This document shows positions 17,401 to 24,615 of a stretch of 64,000 nt of DNA, piece by piece (within the stretch, counting starts at the first letter, position 1; every line of letters begins with the position of its first letter). The notes below the pieces were generated by a model. It ran no database searches. It was not told where the DNA came from and worked only from the letters and a program-made list of their open reading frames with translations. This DNA is from Chloroflexota bacterium (GTDB lineage Bacteria > Chloroflexota > UBA11872): positions 1 to 64,000 of the forward strand of contig JAPOVQ010000017.1 in assembly GCA_026708035.1 (NCBI GenBank). Direction: 5' to 3'. Made by a program: the position numbers and the translations under genes.

Positions 17401-18115
17401 CTTCAGCCGCGGCGCCTGGATCGGCGCGCTGGCCGGACTCGCCGTGGCGCTGATACCCATCTGGCGGCGCCAGGGCAGAGGCGAGGGCGAACCAGGACCC
17501 AGTCTTTCCGGCGGAAGCCGGAATCCAGTCCGCGTCCTCCGTCGCATGCGTACCGCAACGCCTCTGCTCGTGGCGGGTCTCATGGCTGCCGGCCTGCTGG
17601 CCGCAATTGTCACCACCGGCGGCGACAACCTCGCCCGACTCCTGCGTCCCTCGGACGCCGCCACCGCCGCGCGCCCGCTGCTCTGGGACTCCGCCTGGCG
17701 CATGATCGCCGACAACCCCGTCCTCGGCGTCGGCCCGGACAACTTCCTCTACCACTACCCGGACTACATCCGGCCCGAAGCCTGGGCCGAGCCCAACATC
17801 TCGCACGCGCACAACATCGCCCTCGACACCTGGCTCACGCTGGGTATTCCCGGTCTCGTGGTCCTGGTCGGCGTGCTAGCCGCCTACGCCCGCACCTGGC
17901 GCGCCGCGCTGCGGCGCGCCGGCGGCAGCCGGGCGCTCGTCTACGGCCTCGGCGGCGCCATGCTGGCGACCCTCGTCCACGGCATCGTGGACAGCAGCCT
18001 CTATCTCCCCGAGCTCGCCGCTACCTTTTGGGTCATCGTCGCGGCCACCGTCATCCTGGCCGCATCCCCGTTCGTCATTCCGGCGAAGGCCGGAATCCAG
18101 TCCGGTCGATTCTAG
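14411..18115 (+). CDS. Fusion: membrane-anchored glycosidase-like domain plus O-antigen-ligase-like (Wzy) domain
   Basis: The 1234-residue frame starts at GTG 14411 (ATG 14558 is an alternative; the Arg-rich first 100 residues look doubtful). A membrane anchor (about 105-127) precedes a GH39/GH5-like barrel with acid/base IWNEPN (278-283, Glu281) and nucleophile IWASEYGW (Glu402). A beta-rich segment follows (470-630), then ten or so membrane helices (about 640-1220). These carry ligase/polymerase features GLFGSPNNLAL, FSRGAWIG, GVGPDNF and SHAHNIALDTWLTLG. Residues about 797-845, 1032-1039 and 1222-1234 are translated dispersed repeats. The protein would act at the outer membrane face on exported glycan. 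It is divergent from the imelysin operon. Confidence 0.8.
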   Translation: MPTVAGRNLHRLDPRRRVAAHAPARETIRTPLAQGQPSWTPNCWTRLHRMGGRAFRRARTPGRRWHAGGATRTRRRLPHRWSSPRLNLPGLGHRLRGRRTSRITRVVVAIVGLALLGGVTAALLGWASLTERGVTFGLADLPELRHADAPAIGANTFLHREADPAKVERELELLASAGIGLIRQEILWVEIEPHAKGVYIDNHGEDSWAKYDRIVDLAQGFGIEVLARLDRPPPWATPGFNPQENTSIQMPPADFTDFADFAAAVAARYRGKVKYFQIWNEPNLFGEWGGRPPDPAAYLDMLREVGAAVRAANPDAVIVLAGLAPTIETGPDNLSDLLFLERLYQLGARGAFDIASSMSYGLFTGPRDPRIDASRTNLPRAVLWREIMESHGDAGTPIWASEYGWMSLPPGWQGDQGIWGNHPAADQAAWTVDGIRRAREQWPWLPTIMIWAARWPHDTHPDDPTPFFGLLTRDLQPRDHMLALERAYADAPSAGIGLHQETHAAFTFDGPWPRVPSDWASLGFHRQTGQPDARLELRFEGDSVGLLTRRGPDMGQVRVRIDGHSALADALPRNAAGEAILNLYAPEVERLARIPIARGLSQGPHVLELTVMAERDPRSSGGLVIADGALVGNSRPLWPYAAVAATWALALAVLVWAAGGRAVRAAARIPRVELLDRRLPLGLHAGEVAAAALAVVFALLPDGTPASAWTLVRLVLAAALGALALARPRHIAIAAVAAIPFVGVIARTGIYDRPVGETLIVILVIAWVARALAQRRWPLQRSEDADGPEQAASSPSPTPFPLEGEGRREGFMLRLFRRPAPSPLAGEGGGEGFPLPSLPRRRESTVVYRWLASQSGWLWLALAVIAAGVAATLAADFPRVAWRDLRTVIVEPALLFLVLLSVMRDRADAQRLGVALVLGAVVSAVVALALIPAGAVVTDAGPPRLRGLFGSPNNLALILERALPLTVGLALAVAYRRRLRVTAWAAAAVLVAVLVLTFSRGAWIGALAGLAVALIPIWRRQGRGEGEPGPSLSGGSRNPVRVLRRMRTATPLLVAGLMAAGLLAAIVTTGGDNLARLLRPSDAATAARPLLWDSAWRMIADNPVLGVGPDNFLYHYPDYIRPEAWAEPNISHAHNIALDTWLTLGIPGLVVLVGVLAAYARTWRAALRRAGGSRALVYGLGGAMLATLVHGIVDSSLYLPELAATFWVIVAATVILAASPFVIPAKAGIQSGRF
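16804..16944. repeat. Three dispersed repeats inside the glycosidase-ligase gene
   Basis: Two family A units (16804-16842 and 16869-16908) and one family B unit (16918-16944, ACTCCCGCGC and GCGGGAAT arms) lie back to back inside the coding frame. Their lengths and spacing keep the frame open and encode peptides such as PFPLEGEG, PSPLAGEG and LPRRREST. They fall in a loop between two membrane segments. Confidence 0.85.
17505..17528. repeat. Family B repeat inside the ligase domain
   Basis: TTCCGGCGGAAGCCGGAATCC, the usual family B hairpin, lies in frame and encodes SGGSRNPV in a cytosolic or periplasmic loop. Confidence 0.75.
18074..18101. repeat. Family B repeat forming the C-terminus of the fusion protein
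   Basis: GTCATTCCGGCGAAGGCCGG, followed by AATCCAG, supplies the last coding residues IPAKAGIQ; the stop is 11 bases later. The repeat has probably replaced or extended the original C-terminus. Confidence 0.75.
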
Positions 18116-18192
18116 GAGCGCCGGTCGATACCGATGCCCCGTTCTTGATACGCGCAGGGGCGGGTTTGAAACCTGCCGCTACTGGCAGGAAG

Positions 18193-18732
18193 CTAAAGGA
18201 CGCGCAGCCGCTCAAAGGCGCGACTGAGCGAACCTCCGTACGTAGACAACCAGGCAGGCGGGTCGTCAGCAACCACGCTTAGCCAAAATGTATCCGTGCC
18301 ACCCGCGCCAGTGTGCTGCGGCGTGTGGCCGATCACATGGTTGTAGAGGACGGCTTTAGGAATCACCCAGCACTGCGCGTCAAACGGTGCGATTCCTAGG
18401 CACACGAGAATGTCGTAGTCCTGGTCGCGAATCTGCTGGAATTTAAACTGCCCGCTTGCCCAAAGCGTCGAAAACTTGATCTCTATCCTCCGGCCCTGGA
18501 TCACTCGATCCGCTTCGCTGTCGCCGCTGGGGCCAACGCTCAAATCTTTTGCAGCGCACCAGCCAGCCACAAGTTGCTCACCGATCTTGCCGACTTGGCG
18601 GGAAGGGCGAGCCTTGATCCACCCAAACGGACTTCGAGACCACTCGAGGTTTTCCTTTTCGTAATCGCCCCGAAGCATCTCGGATATACCAGCCAGCATC
18701 CTCACTTCGGGGTCAGTTATTTCGTTCTTCAT
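18193..18732 (-). CDS. Putative restriction endonuclease, PD-(D/E)xK type
   Basis: The 179-residue product from ATG 18732 begins 8 bases after the methyltransferase stop. It has an ordered PD-(D/E)xK-like core: Glu51 in KIGEQLVAGW, Asp75 in DSEADRV, and Glu84-x-Lys86 in RRIEIKFS. A segment with Gln and Asp residues follows (FQQIRDQDYDILVCLG), as in type II restriction enzymes. No name or recognition site can be given. By eye the gene is less GC-rich than its neighbours, consistent with transfer of a restriction-modification cassette. A solitary nuclease of other function is less likely given the adjacent methyltransferase. Confidence 0.7.
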   Translation of the reverse strand: MKNEITDPEVRMLAGISEMLRGDYEKENLEWSRSPFGWIKARPSRQVGKIGEQLVAGWCAAKDLSVGPSGDSEADRVIQGRRIEIKFSTLWASGQFKFQQIRDQDYDILVCLGIAPFDAQCWVIPKAVLYNHVIGHTPQHTGAGGTDTFWLSVVADDPPAWLSTYGGSLSRAFERLRVL

Positions 18733-18740
18733 TTCGCGGT

Positions 18741-19622
18741 TTACTCCAAGAGAGATGCCTGCCGCGGCCCGGTGCGATAGGGCGCATCGTCGAACTCCAC
18801 GAACTCGACATCGGCGTAGTCCGCGAAGCGTCGCGCCATCACGGCCAGCGCCTCCGGATTGTTGTCGATCAGCACGAACCGTCGCCCCAGCGCGTGGGCC
18901 GCCTCGCCCACCGTGCCGCTCCCGGCGAAGAAGTCCATCACCGTGCCACCGGGCGGGCATGAGGCCTGAATGATGCGCCGCGCGATGCCCACCGGCTTCT
19001 GCGTCGGGTAGCCGGTGCGCTCCTTGCCATTCGTGGGCACGATGGTGTGCCACCAGGTGTCCGTGGGCAGCTTGCCCCGCGCCGCCTTTTCCGGACCGAC
19101 CAGACCCGGCGCCATGTAGGGAATCCGCTCCACCTCGTCCGTGTCGAAGTAGTAGCGCTCCGGCTCCTTGGCGTAGGCCAGGATGTTGTCGTGCTTCGGG
19201 GGCCATTTCTTCTTGGTGCGGCCGCCGTAGTCGTAGGCCCAGATGATCTCGTTGAGAAAACCCTCGCGCCCGAAGATCCCGTCCAGCAGCACCTTGGCGT
19301 AGTGCACCTCGCGGTAGTCGAGATGCAGATACAGCGACCCGGTTGCCGCCAGCACGCGATGCGCCTCGAGCATCCGCGGCTCCAGAAACCCGAGATAGTC
19401 GTCGTAGGCGTCGTCGAAAGCCCGCGTGGCGAGCTGCTCGGTGCGGTAGCGCTTGCCCTGGAAGCCCGTTCGGTCGCCGTCGGGGTCGCGCACCGTTCGC
19501 AGCTGCGTGCGCGACTGGGCGCGGCCCGTATTGAACGGCGGATCGACGTAGATCAGGTCGATGCCGCCCGACGGCATGTCCCGCAGGAGCGGCAGGTTGT
19601 CGCCGAAGTACACGCGGTTCAT
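18741..19622 (-). CDS. DNA methyltransferase (N4-cytosine/N6-adenine type, beta-like order)
   Basis: The 293-residue product from ATG 19622 carries the catalytic motif DPPF (27-30) near the N-terminus and the AdoMet-binding motif FAGSGT (232-237) near the C-terminus. This order is typical of beta-class amino-methyltransferases. Other family segments are present (YLHLDYREVHY, TQKPVGIARRII, VLIDNNPEAL). It methylates a base within a DNA target and would protect the host from the endonuclease encoded immediately downstream. The frame is open upstream into a dispersed repeat, which is not taken as coding. DPPF, rather than DPPY, is a common variant. Confidence 0.9.
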   Translation of the reverse strand: MNRVYFGDNLPLLRDMPSGGIDLIYVDPPFNTGRAQSRTQLRTVRDPDGDRTGFQGKRYRTEQLATRAFDDAYDDYLGFLEPRMLEAHRVLAATGSLYLHLDYREVHYAKVLLDGIFGREGFLNEIIWAYDYGGRTKKKWPPKHDNILAYAKEPERYYFDTDEVERIPYMAPGLVGPEKAARGKLPTDTWWHTIVPTNGKERTGYPTQKPVGIARRIIQASCPPGGTVMDFFAGSGTVGEAAHALGRRFVLIDNNPEALAVMARRFADYADVEFVEFDDAPYRTGPRQASLLE

Positions 19623-19702
19623 TGCCAGGCGCGCCGGACATCGGGGGCCGGCCCCCTCGCCCTTGATCGGCAAGCGCTTGCCGTCGCCCACGACTGCTCC
19701 GG

Positions 19703-19741
19703 TCCCCTCTCCCTTGATGGAAGAGGGCTAGGGTGAGGGTG
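19703..19741. repeat. Family A repeat between the methyltransferase and mnmE genes
   Basis: CCCTCTCCCTTGATGGAAGAGGG with a GGGTGAGGG tail. A more decayed unit with CCGGCCCCCTCGCCCTTGAT lies just to the left (about 19646-19670). Nothing else is seen in the 166-base gap. Confidence 0.8.
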
Positions 19742-19788
19742 ACGCCCCCAATCGCTGCACGCCACAAGGCTCCCCTCGGCTCGCACCA

Positions 19789-21174
19789 TCACTTGCCGAT
19801 GCAAAACTTGGCGAAGATGGTATCCAACAAGTCTTCGGTGGCCGATTCGCCGGTGACCTCGCCCAGCGCCTGCACCGCGCCGCGCAGGCCGATGGCGATG
19901 AAGTCCGCGGGCAACCCGCCGGCGACCGCCTCGCGCGCGCCGGCCAGCTCGTCCCGCGCACGCTCCAGCGCCTGCTTGTGGCGCAGGCTGGCCACGGTTC
20001 CAAGGTCGGAATTGGGCGTGCCGTCGCCGATGAGCGTGCGCAACGCCGTGCGCACCCCGGCCACGTCGCCGTTGATCGCGCTCGTGCGGCACACCGGCGC
20101 GTCGATGAGGTCACCGGCATCCTCGATGGCGAAGGCGGGAGTCAGATCGCTCTTGTTGACGATCGCGATGGCCTGCTTCCCCGCCGCCGCCACCTGCCGC
20201 GCGGCGTCACGGTCGGCATCCACGAGCGCGCGGGACCCGTCCAGCACCAGCGCCGCCACGTCCGCCGCGGCCAGCGCCGCCCCGCTGCGGTCCACGCCGA
20301 TGCGCTCCACCGGATCCTCCGTCGGTCGCAGCCCCGCCGTGTCGCTGAGCCGCACCGGGATTCCGTCCAGGTTGAAGGACTCCTCGACGACGTCGCGCGT
20401 GGTGCCAGGGATCTCGGTGACGATGGCGCGTTCGGTGGCGAGCAACGCATTCATGAGCGACGACTTGCCCACATTCGGGCTGCCGACCAGCACCACGCGG
20501 AATCCGTGCCGCTGCAGCATCCCGCGATCCGCTCCCGCCAGGATCGCCCCCAGCGTCCCATCGATCCGCTCCAGCGTGCGCCGCAGGTCGTCGCGCGGGA
20601 CCGCCGGCACGTCCTCTTCCGCAAAGTCGATCTCGGCCTCCAGCCGCGCCATCAGGTCCAGGCAGGCCCGCCGCAACTCCTGCACGGAGCTGGAAAGGCG
20701 ACCGCCGAGCTGATCCGCCGCGGCGGCCAGGGCCTCGGCCGTTGGCGCCGCCACCAGGTCGGCCACGGCCTCCGCCTGCGCCAGGTCGAGGCGACCGTTC
20801 AGAAACGCCCGCAGGGTGAACTCGCCCGGCTCGGCGGGACGCGCCCCGACCCGGAGCACGGCGTCGAGCACGCGGGTCGTGACCAGCACCCCACCGTGGC
20901 CCTGCAACTCGACCACATCCTCGCCGGTATAAGAGTTCGGCCCCGGCATGAAGAGCAGCAAGCCGTCGTCAATCACCGCGTGCGGCGGGGCCGGATCGAC
21001 TACGTCCACGCGATGCGCATAGCGCGGGCGCGGACGCTCGATGCCTTCGCGACGCCGCACGACCCGCTCGGCCACCCCGCAAGCCTCGGATCCGCTGACG
21101 CGCACGATGCCGATTCCGCCCGGCCCCGGCGCCGTGGCAATGGCCGCAATCGTGTCCGTCAGCCCGCGCGTCAT
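19789..21174 (-). CDS. mnmE: tRNA modification GTPase MnmE (TrmE)
   Basis: The 461-residue product matches MnmE along its full length. It has an N-terminal folate-binding domain (DTIAAIATAPGPGGIGIVRVSG, about 6-27; GPNSYTGEDVVELQGHGG), a helical domain, an inserted G domain with GSPNVGKSS and DTAGLR, and the C-terminal catalytic motif FCIGK (457-461). With MnmG it installs the carboxymethylaminomethyl group on U34 of certain tRNAs in the cytosol. ATG 21174 starts the conserved N-terminus. The usual length is about 450-460 residues, so the gene is complete. mnmG is not in this window. Confidence 0.97.
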   Translation of the reverse strand: MTRGLTDTIAAIATAPGPGGIGIVRVSGSEACGVAERVVRRREGIERPRPRYAHRVDVVDPAPPHAVIDDGLLLFMPGPNSYTGEDVVELQGHGGVLVTTRVLDAVLRVGARPAEPGEFTLRAFLNGRLDLAQAEAVADLVAAPTAEALAAAADQLGGRLSSSVQELRRACLDLMARLEAEIDFAEEDVPAVPRDDLRRTLERIDGTLGAILAGADRGMLQRHGFRVVLVGSPNVGKSSLMNALLATERAIVTEIPGTTRDVVEESFNLDGIPVRLSDTAGLRPTEDPVERIGVDRSGAALAAADVAALVLDGSRALVDADRDAARQVAAAGKQAIAIVNKSDLTPAFAIEDAGDLIDAPVCRTSAINGDVAGVRTALRTLIGDGTPNSDLGTVASLRHKQALERARDELAGAREAVAGGLPADFIAIGLRGAVQALGEVTGESATEDLLDTIFAKFCIGK

Positions 21175-21199
21175 CGACGCCCCGTCGATGGGTTCCGTT

Positions 21200-21306
21200 C
21201 CCCTCTCCCTTGACGGGAGAGGGCTAGGGAGAGGGTCATGTCCGCCCCAACACCCGCTGCGGATTCCCCCTCATCCTCTCCTTCTCCCACCAGGGGAGAA
21301 GGGGCC
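21200..21306. repeat. Two family A repeats between mnmE and the radical SAM gene
   Basis: One unit (21200-21237) has CCCTCTCCCTTGACGGGAGAGGG arms and a GGGAGAGGG tail. A second (about 21267-21306) is in opposite orientation, with CCTTCTCCC / GGGGAGAAGG arms. They fill most of the 177-base gap. Confidence 0.8.
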
Positions 21307-21351
21307 GGACCCTCGCGCATGCGCCTTCCGTGAGCCGTGCCCAGCCCCGCC

Positions 21352-23151
21352 TCACGCCCGCGCGGCCGCCAGGCTGGGGGCCGCCGGCTCCGCCGCGGCC
21401 AGCGCACGGACGTACTCGCGCTGCAGCATCCGCTTGCTCACGTGGATGCCGATGTGGTCCCACGGCAGCGGCTCGGCGGGATCGCGGTGACGGTAGATCA
21501 TCTCGTCCAGGTCCACCCCGGCGTCCGCCACGGCGGCGAACCACGCCTCCGCTTTGAAGTGCTCCATCCAGCCGTCGAAGCGGCAGCCGCGGTCCCAGGC
21601 GCGGCGAATCACGCGCCCCACGCGCCGGTCGCCCAGCGCCAGCAGCGCCTCGACCTGGCTCTCCTCGGTGTCGTGCCACATCAGGTGCACGTTGCGGTCG
21701 CGCACGATCTCGAAGCAGGCCTGCTGCTTGGCGCGGATCGCCTCCGGCCTGTCCTGCGGATGCCATTGGAACGGCGTAAACGGCTTGGGAATGAAGGTCG
21801 ACACCGTGACGTTGACCTTCGCCTTGGCGCCGTGATGCCGCCGACCCACGGCCATCACGCGGTTGGCCAGGTGCGCGATCGCCCGCGCGTCGTCCAGCGT
21901 CTCGGTGGGCTGACCGATCATGAAATAGAGCTTGATCGTGCGGAATCCCTGCCCGAACGCCATGTCGCACGTATCCAGCAGGTCCTCGTCCGAGATCTCC
22001 TTGTTAATCACCTGCCGCATGCGCGGCGTCGCCGCCTCGGGCGCGAAGGTCAGACTCCCGCCCCGCTTGCCGCCGCGTTGCAGCGCCTGCGCCATGTCGA
22101 CGTTGAAGCTCTCGACGCGGGTGGACGGAATGCTCACCTGCAGGTAGTCGGGCGTGGCGTCCTGCACCTCGCCGATCAGGGTGTCGAGGCCGTCGTAGTC
22201 CACCGCGTTGAGCGACAGCAGCGAAACGTCGCTCTGCCCCGTCGCCGCCAGGCATTGGTCGATGGCCGCCGCCACACCCTCCGCCGATCGCCGGCGCACC
22301 GGTCGGTAGATGTAGCCCGCCTGGCAGAAGCGGCAGGCCCGCGCACAGCCGCGGTCGAGCTCGACGGCCACGCGGTCGTGCACCACTTCCGTGAGCGGCA
22401 CGACCGGTTGGGACGGCGCGGGCACGGCGTCCAGGTCCACGAACTGCCGCTCGATTTGCGCCGGCGCGTCGGGATGCAGCCGCTCGTACTCGATGAACCG
22501 TTGGCCCTCGAAGTGCGGCCGGTAGAGCGACGGGACGTAGATGCCCGGAATCTCCGTGGCGCAGTGGACCAGGAGCACGCGGCGCCAATCGGGGTGTTCG
22601 CGGTCGACACCCGCCAGGGCGTCGAGCAGGCGCGGCAGCAGCTCCTCGCCCTCGCCGATCGCGATAAGGTCGAAGAAGTCCGCCATCGGCTCGGGATTCA
22701 TCAGCGCCGAGCCTCCGCCGAGAATCAGCGGGTCGCCGGGTCCACGCTCGCGGCTCTCCAGCGGAATGTCCGCCAGGTCCAGCATCTCGAGCACGTTGGT
22801 GTTCCCGCTCTCGTAGCTGAGCGAGAACCCCAGCATGTCGAAGTCGGCCAGCGGTCGCCGCGACTCCCAGCCGAACAGCGGCAGGCCCGCCTCGCGCATC
22901 AGGTCCGCCATGTCCGGAAACGGCGTGAAGGCGCGGTCGCAGAGGTGCGGCGTGCGGTCGTTCACCTGCTCGTACAGCACCCCCATGGCGAGGTTCGACA
23001 TCCCGATCTCGTACGCGTCGGGGAAGCACAGCGCGAAGCGCGTCGCGGCCTCGTCCCACGGTTTGCGTCGGGCGTTTAGCTCGCCGCCCGTGTACTGCGC
23101 GGGCTTGGCGACGCGATCGAGAAGAGGCGCGATGTCGACGACGGGGTTCAT
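21352..23151 (-). CDS. B12-binding/radical SAM protein of the TIGR03960 type
   Basis: The 599-residue product from ATG 23151 has an N-terminal cobalamin-binding-like domain (GWESRRPLADFDMLGFS, about 94-110; LGGGSALMNPEPM). The radical SAM core starts with the cluster motif CARACRFC (Cys269, Cys273, Cys276). Further segments (LSLNAVDYDGLDTLI, SLTFAPEAATPRMR, KLYFMIGQPTET) match the TIGR03960 family. These proteins are conserved in many bacteria, often next to a TIGR03936/DUF2344 protein, and their reaction is unknown. No DUF2344 gene adjoins here. A possible structured RNA lies upstream on the same strand. Confidence 0.85.
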   Translation of the reverse strand: MNPVVDIAPLLDRVAKPAQYTGGELNARRKPWDEAATRFALCFPDAYEIGMSNLAMGVLYEQVNDRTPHLCDRAFTPFPDMADLMREAGLPLFGWESRRPLADFDMLGFSLSYESGNTNVLEMLDLADIPLESRERGPGDPLILGGGSALMNPEPMADFFDLIAIGEGEELLPRLLDALAGVDREHPDWRRVLLVHCATEIPGIYVPSLYRPHFEGQRFIEYERLHPDAPAQIERQFVDLDAVPAPSQPVVPLTEVVHDRVAVELDRGCARACRFCQAGYIYRPVRRRSAEGVAAAIDQCLAATGQSDVSLLSLNAVDYDGLDTLIGEVQDATPDYLQVSIPSTRVESFNVDMAQALQRGGKRGGSLTFAPEAATPRMRQVINKEISDEDLLDTCDMAFGQGFRTIKLYFMIGQPTETLDDARAIAHLANRVMAVGRRHHGAKAKVNVTVSTFIPKPFTPFQWHPQDRPEAIRAKQQACFEIVRDRNVHLMWHDTEESQVEALLALGDRRVGRVIRRAWDRGCRFDGWMEHFKAEAWFAAVADAGVDLDEMIYRHRDPAEPLPWDHIGIHVSKRMLQREYVRALAAAEPAAPSLAAARA

Positions 23152-23245
23152 ATAACGATGGGTAACGGCTGCCGACACCTGGTCCGGCACCTTAGCATGC
23201 GCCCTCCGCCGCCGGTCCCTGGACATTCAATTGGAACCCATTCGT

Positions 23246-23294
23246 GTAGGGGCGCCCGCTCCGGTTCCCTCGCCCTGAAAGGGAGAGGGTCATC
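23246..23294. repeat. Family D plus family A repeat units
   Basis: GTAGGGGCGCCC (family D start) runs into CCCTCGCCCTGAAAGGGAGAGGG (family A arms). They lie in the 625-base gap upstream of the radical SAM gene. Confidence 0.65.
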
Positions 23295-23342
23295 CGGGAT
23301 CGCCGGGCGGCCCGAGGGCTGAGACTGGTGGTGGCTGGGAAA

Positions 23343-23378
23343 ATAGACGCGGGCTCGCATCGGTCGATGCGAGCCCGC
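23343..23378 (-). terminator. Strong hairpin with T-run, probable intrinsic terminator (minus strand)
   Basis: A perfect 14-bp stem (GCGGGCTCGCATCG at 23349-23362 against its complement at 23365-23378) encloses only GT. On the minus strand it is followed within 5 bases by a TATTTT run. It would end transcripts coming from the folE side, including the structured RNA candidate. Confidence 0.6.
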
Positions 23379-23690
23379 AGCGCAATACGTGTCCGCTATT
23401 GCGCCCGGTCGTCTGGCGGACCCGGGGGTTAGAGTCCCAAGCGAGCGAACTCGCGAATGCGGGATCTCACGTGTCGTAGACAGGCATCCGGGCCCGGCGT
23501 GACCTGCTGCCCCGCGACGACTCGCCCGTCACGCCGCGGGGCGCAACCTGTCAATTTGCCAGCGTCCCATCTCGACGCGAATGTTTCGCATCACGCCACC
23601 TTTGGCGGTGCTGGCCCGTCGATCAATCGCTGATCGGCTGACCAGGGACGACCCGAGCAGCGCTGTTAACGCTGCGTGTACATCGTATAC
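23343..23690 (-). ncRNA. Possible structured RNA of unknown family
   Basis: The gap between folE and the radical SAM gene contains no open frame but many strong stems: GCAGCG/CGCTGC (23657-23675), CGATCA/TGATCG (23620-23636), GCCCCGCG/CGCGGGGC (about 23509-23543), GCGAG-CGAA-CTCGC (23441-23454) and GCGCAATA/TATTGCGC (23380-23404). The loop of the last stem contains GTCCGC, which can pair with GCGGAC at 23415-23420, a pseudoknot. On the minus strand a GTATACGATG element near 23690 could be a -10, and the terminator hairpin closes the unit, giving about 340 nt. I could not find tmRNA, RNase P, SRP or riboswitch signatures. It may be a free RNA or a long leader. Confidence 0.4.
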
Positions 23691-23776
23691 GAACTATCGG
23701 CTTCGGGCAAGACTGGCGCGTCCGCACCAGCAGCCCTCTTGCGGTGGAGACGCGCCGCCGCGCTGCTCGTCGGCCG

Positions 23777-24394
23777 CTAAGCCGGCTGGCCGATGGCGTG
23801 GAGAAACTCGGCGCGCGTGGCCGGGTTGTCGCGGAAGGCGCCGCGGGTCACGGTGGTCACCATGCGGCTGCCCGGCTTGCGAACGCCGCGCATGGTCATG
23901 CACAAGTGCTCGGCCTCCACCATCACCGCCACGCCGCCCGTGTCGAGCACGCGCTCGATGGCGTCGGCGATCTGGGAGGCCAGCCGCTCCTGCACCTGAA
24001 GCCGCCGGGCCAGGTGCTCCACAACGCGCGCGAGCTTGCTGAGGCCGACGATACGGTCGTGGGGCAGATACCCCACCGCAACCGTGCCGAAGAACGGCAG
24101 CAGGTGGTGCTCGCAGAGCGAATGGAACTGGATGTCCCGCACCACCACCATCTCGTCGTGCCCGTGCTCGAATGTGACCTCGAGATGCTCGTCGGGGTCG
24201 CTCTGATGACCGTTGAGCAATTCGTCGTACATCCGCGCGACGCGGGCGGGCGTGTCGAGCAGACCGTCGCGATCCGGGTCCTCGCCGACGGCGGTGAGGA
24301 TTTCGCGCACGGCGGCCTCGATGCGTGCATGACGTGCGGCGAGCTGCGCGCCGGTGAGCTGGGGCGCTTCGGCGCCGTTGGTGGATGCGGTCAT
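23777..24394 (-). CDS. folE: GTP cyclohydrolase I
   Basis: The 205-residue product from ATG 24394 is a full-length FolE. Residues include DTPARVARMY, the zinc-ligand motif HSLCEHHLLPFFG (Cys and His), GLSKLARVVEHLARRLQVQERL and the second zinc cysteine in AEHLCMTMRGVRKPGS. The enzyme converts GTP to 7,8-dihydroneopterin triphosphate, the first step of folate or queuosine-precursor synthesis, in the cytosol. A TATACT box on the minus strand at 24510-24505 could be its -10, with a leader of about 110 bases. The gene is divergent from the flippase-like gene, with no other folate genes nearby. Confidence 0.97.
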   Translation of the reverse strand: MTASTNGAEAPQLTGAQLAARHARIEAAVREILTAVGEDPDRDGLLDTPARVARMYDELLNGHQSDPDEHLEVTFEHGHDEMVVVRDIQFHSLCEHHLLPFFGTVAVGYLPHDRIVGLSKLARVVEHLARRLQVQERLASQIADAIERVLDTGGVAVMVEAEHLCMTMRGVRKPGSRMVTTVTRGAFRDNPATRAEFLHAIGQPA

Positions 24395-24615
24395 GCGATT
24401 GGTCCTGTGGGTGTGGTGGCCGCGGCGCGTAGTCGCGCGATGGCGTCGGGCGGATCGTAGGGCCCGCCGAAGCGATCGGCGCCGCTGCCCGGCCCGACGC
24501 TGTGAGTATACGCAGGCGTCCTTTCGGATCACGAAGCTGCGTTTGGCGCGCAACCGGCGCGTGCGCGCCCGTCATAATCGGGCCGCTTGCCTTTGGCTCC
24601 TGGATCGCCGCGCCC

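Noticed and set aside
18193-19767. A 524-residue protein extending the endonuclease frame upstream
   Set aside because: The upstream part overlaps the methyltransferase in another frame and looks like shadow sequence; the ATG at 18732 follows the methyltransferase stop naturally.
23315-23330. GGCTGAGA resembling part of a thiamine riboswitch
   Set aside because: The second conserved TPP box and the helices are absent, and no thiamine gene is near.
23420-23445. tRNA-like T-arm (GGGGGTTAGAGTCCC)
   Set aside because: The loop lacks TTCGANT, and no acceptor, D or anticodon stems can be built around it.
23343-23690. tmRNA, RNase P RNA or SRP RNA in the structured gap
   Set aside because: No CCA-ending tRNA-like domain with a GTTCGA arm, no GAGGAAAGTCC box and no GGAAGCAGCC loop were found on either strand.
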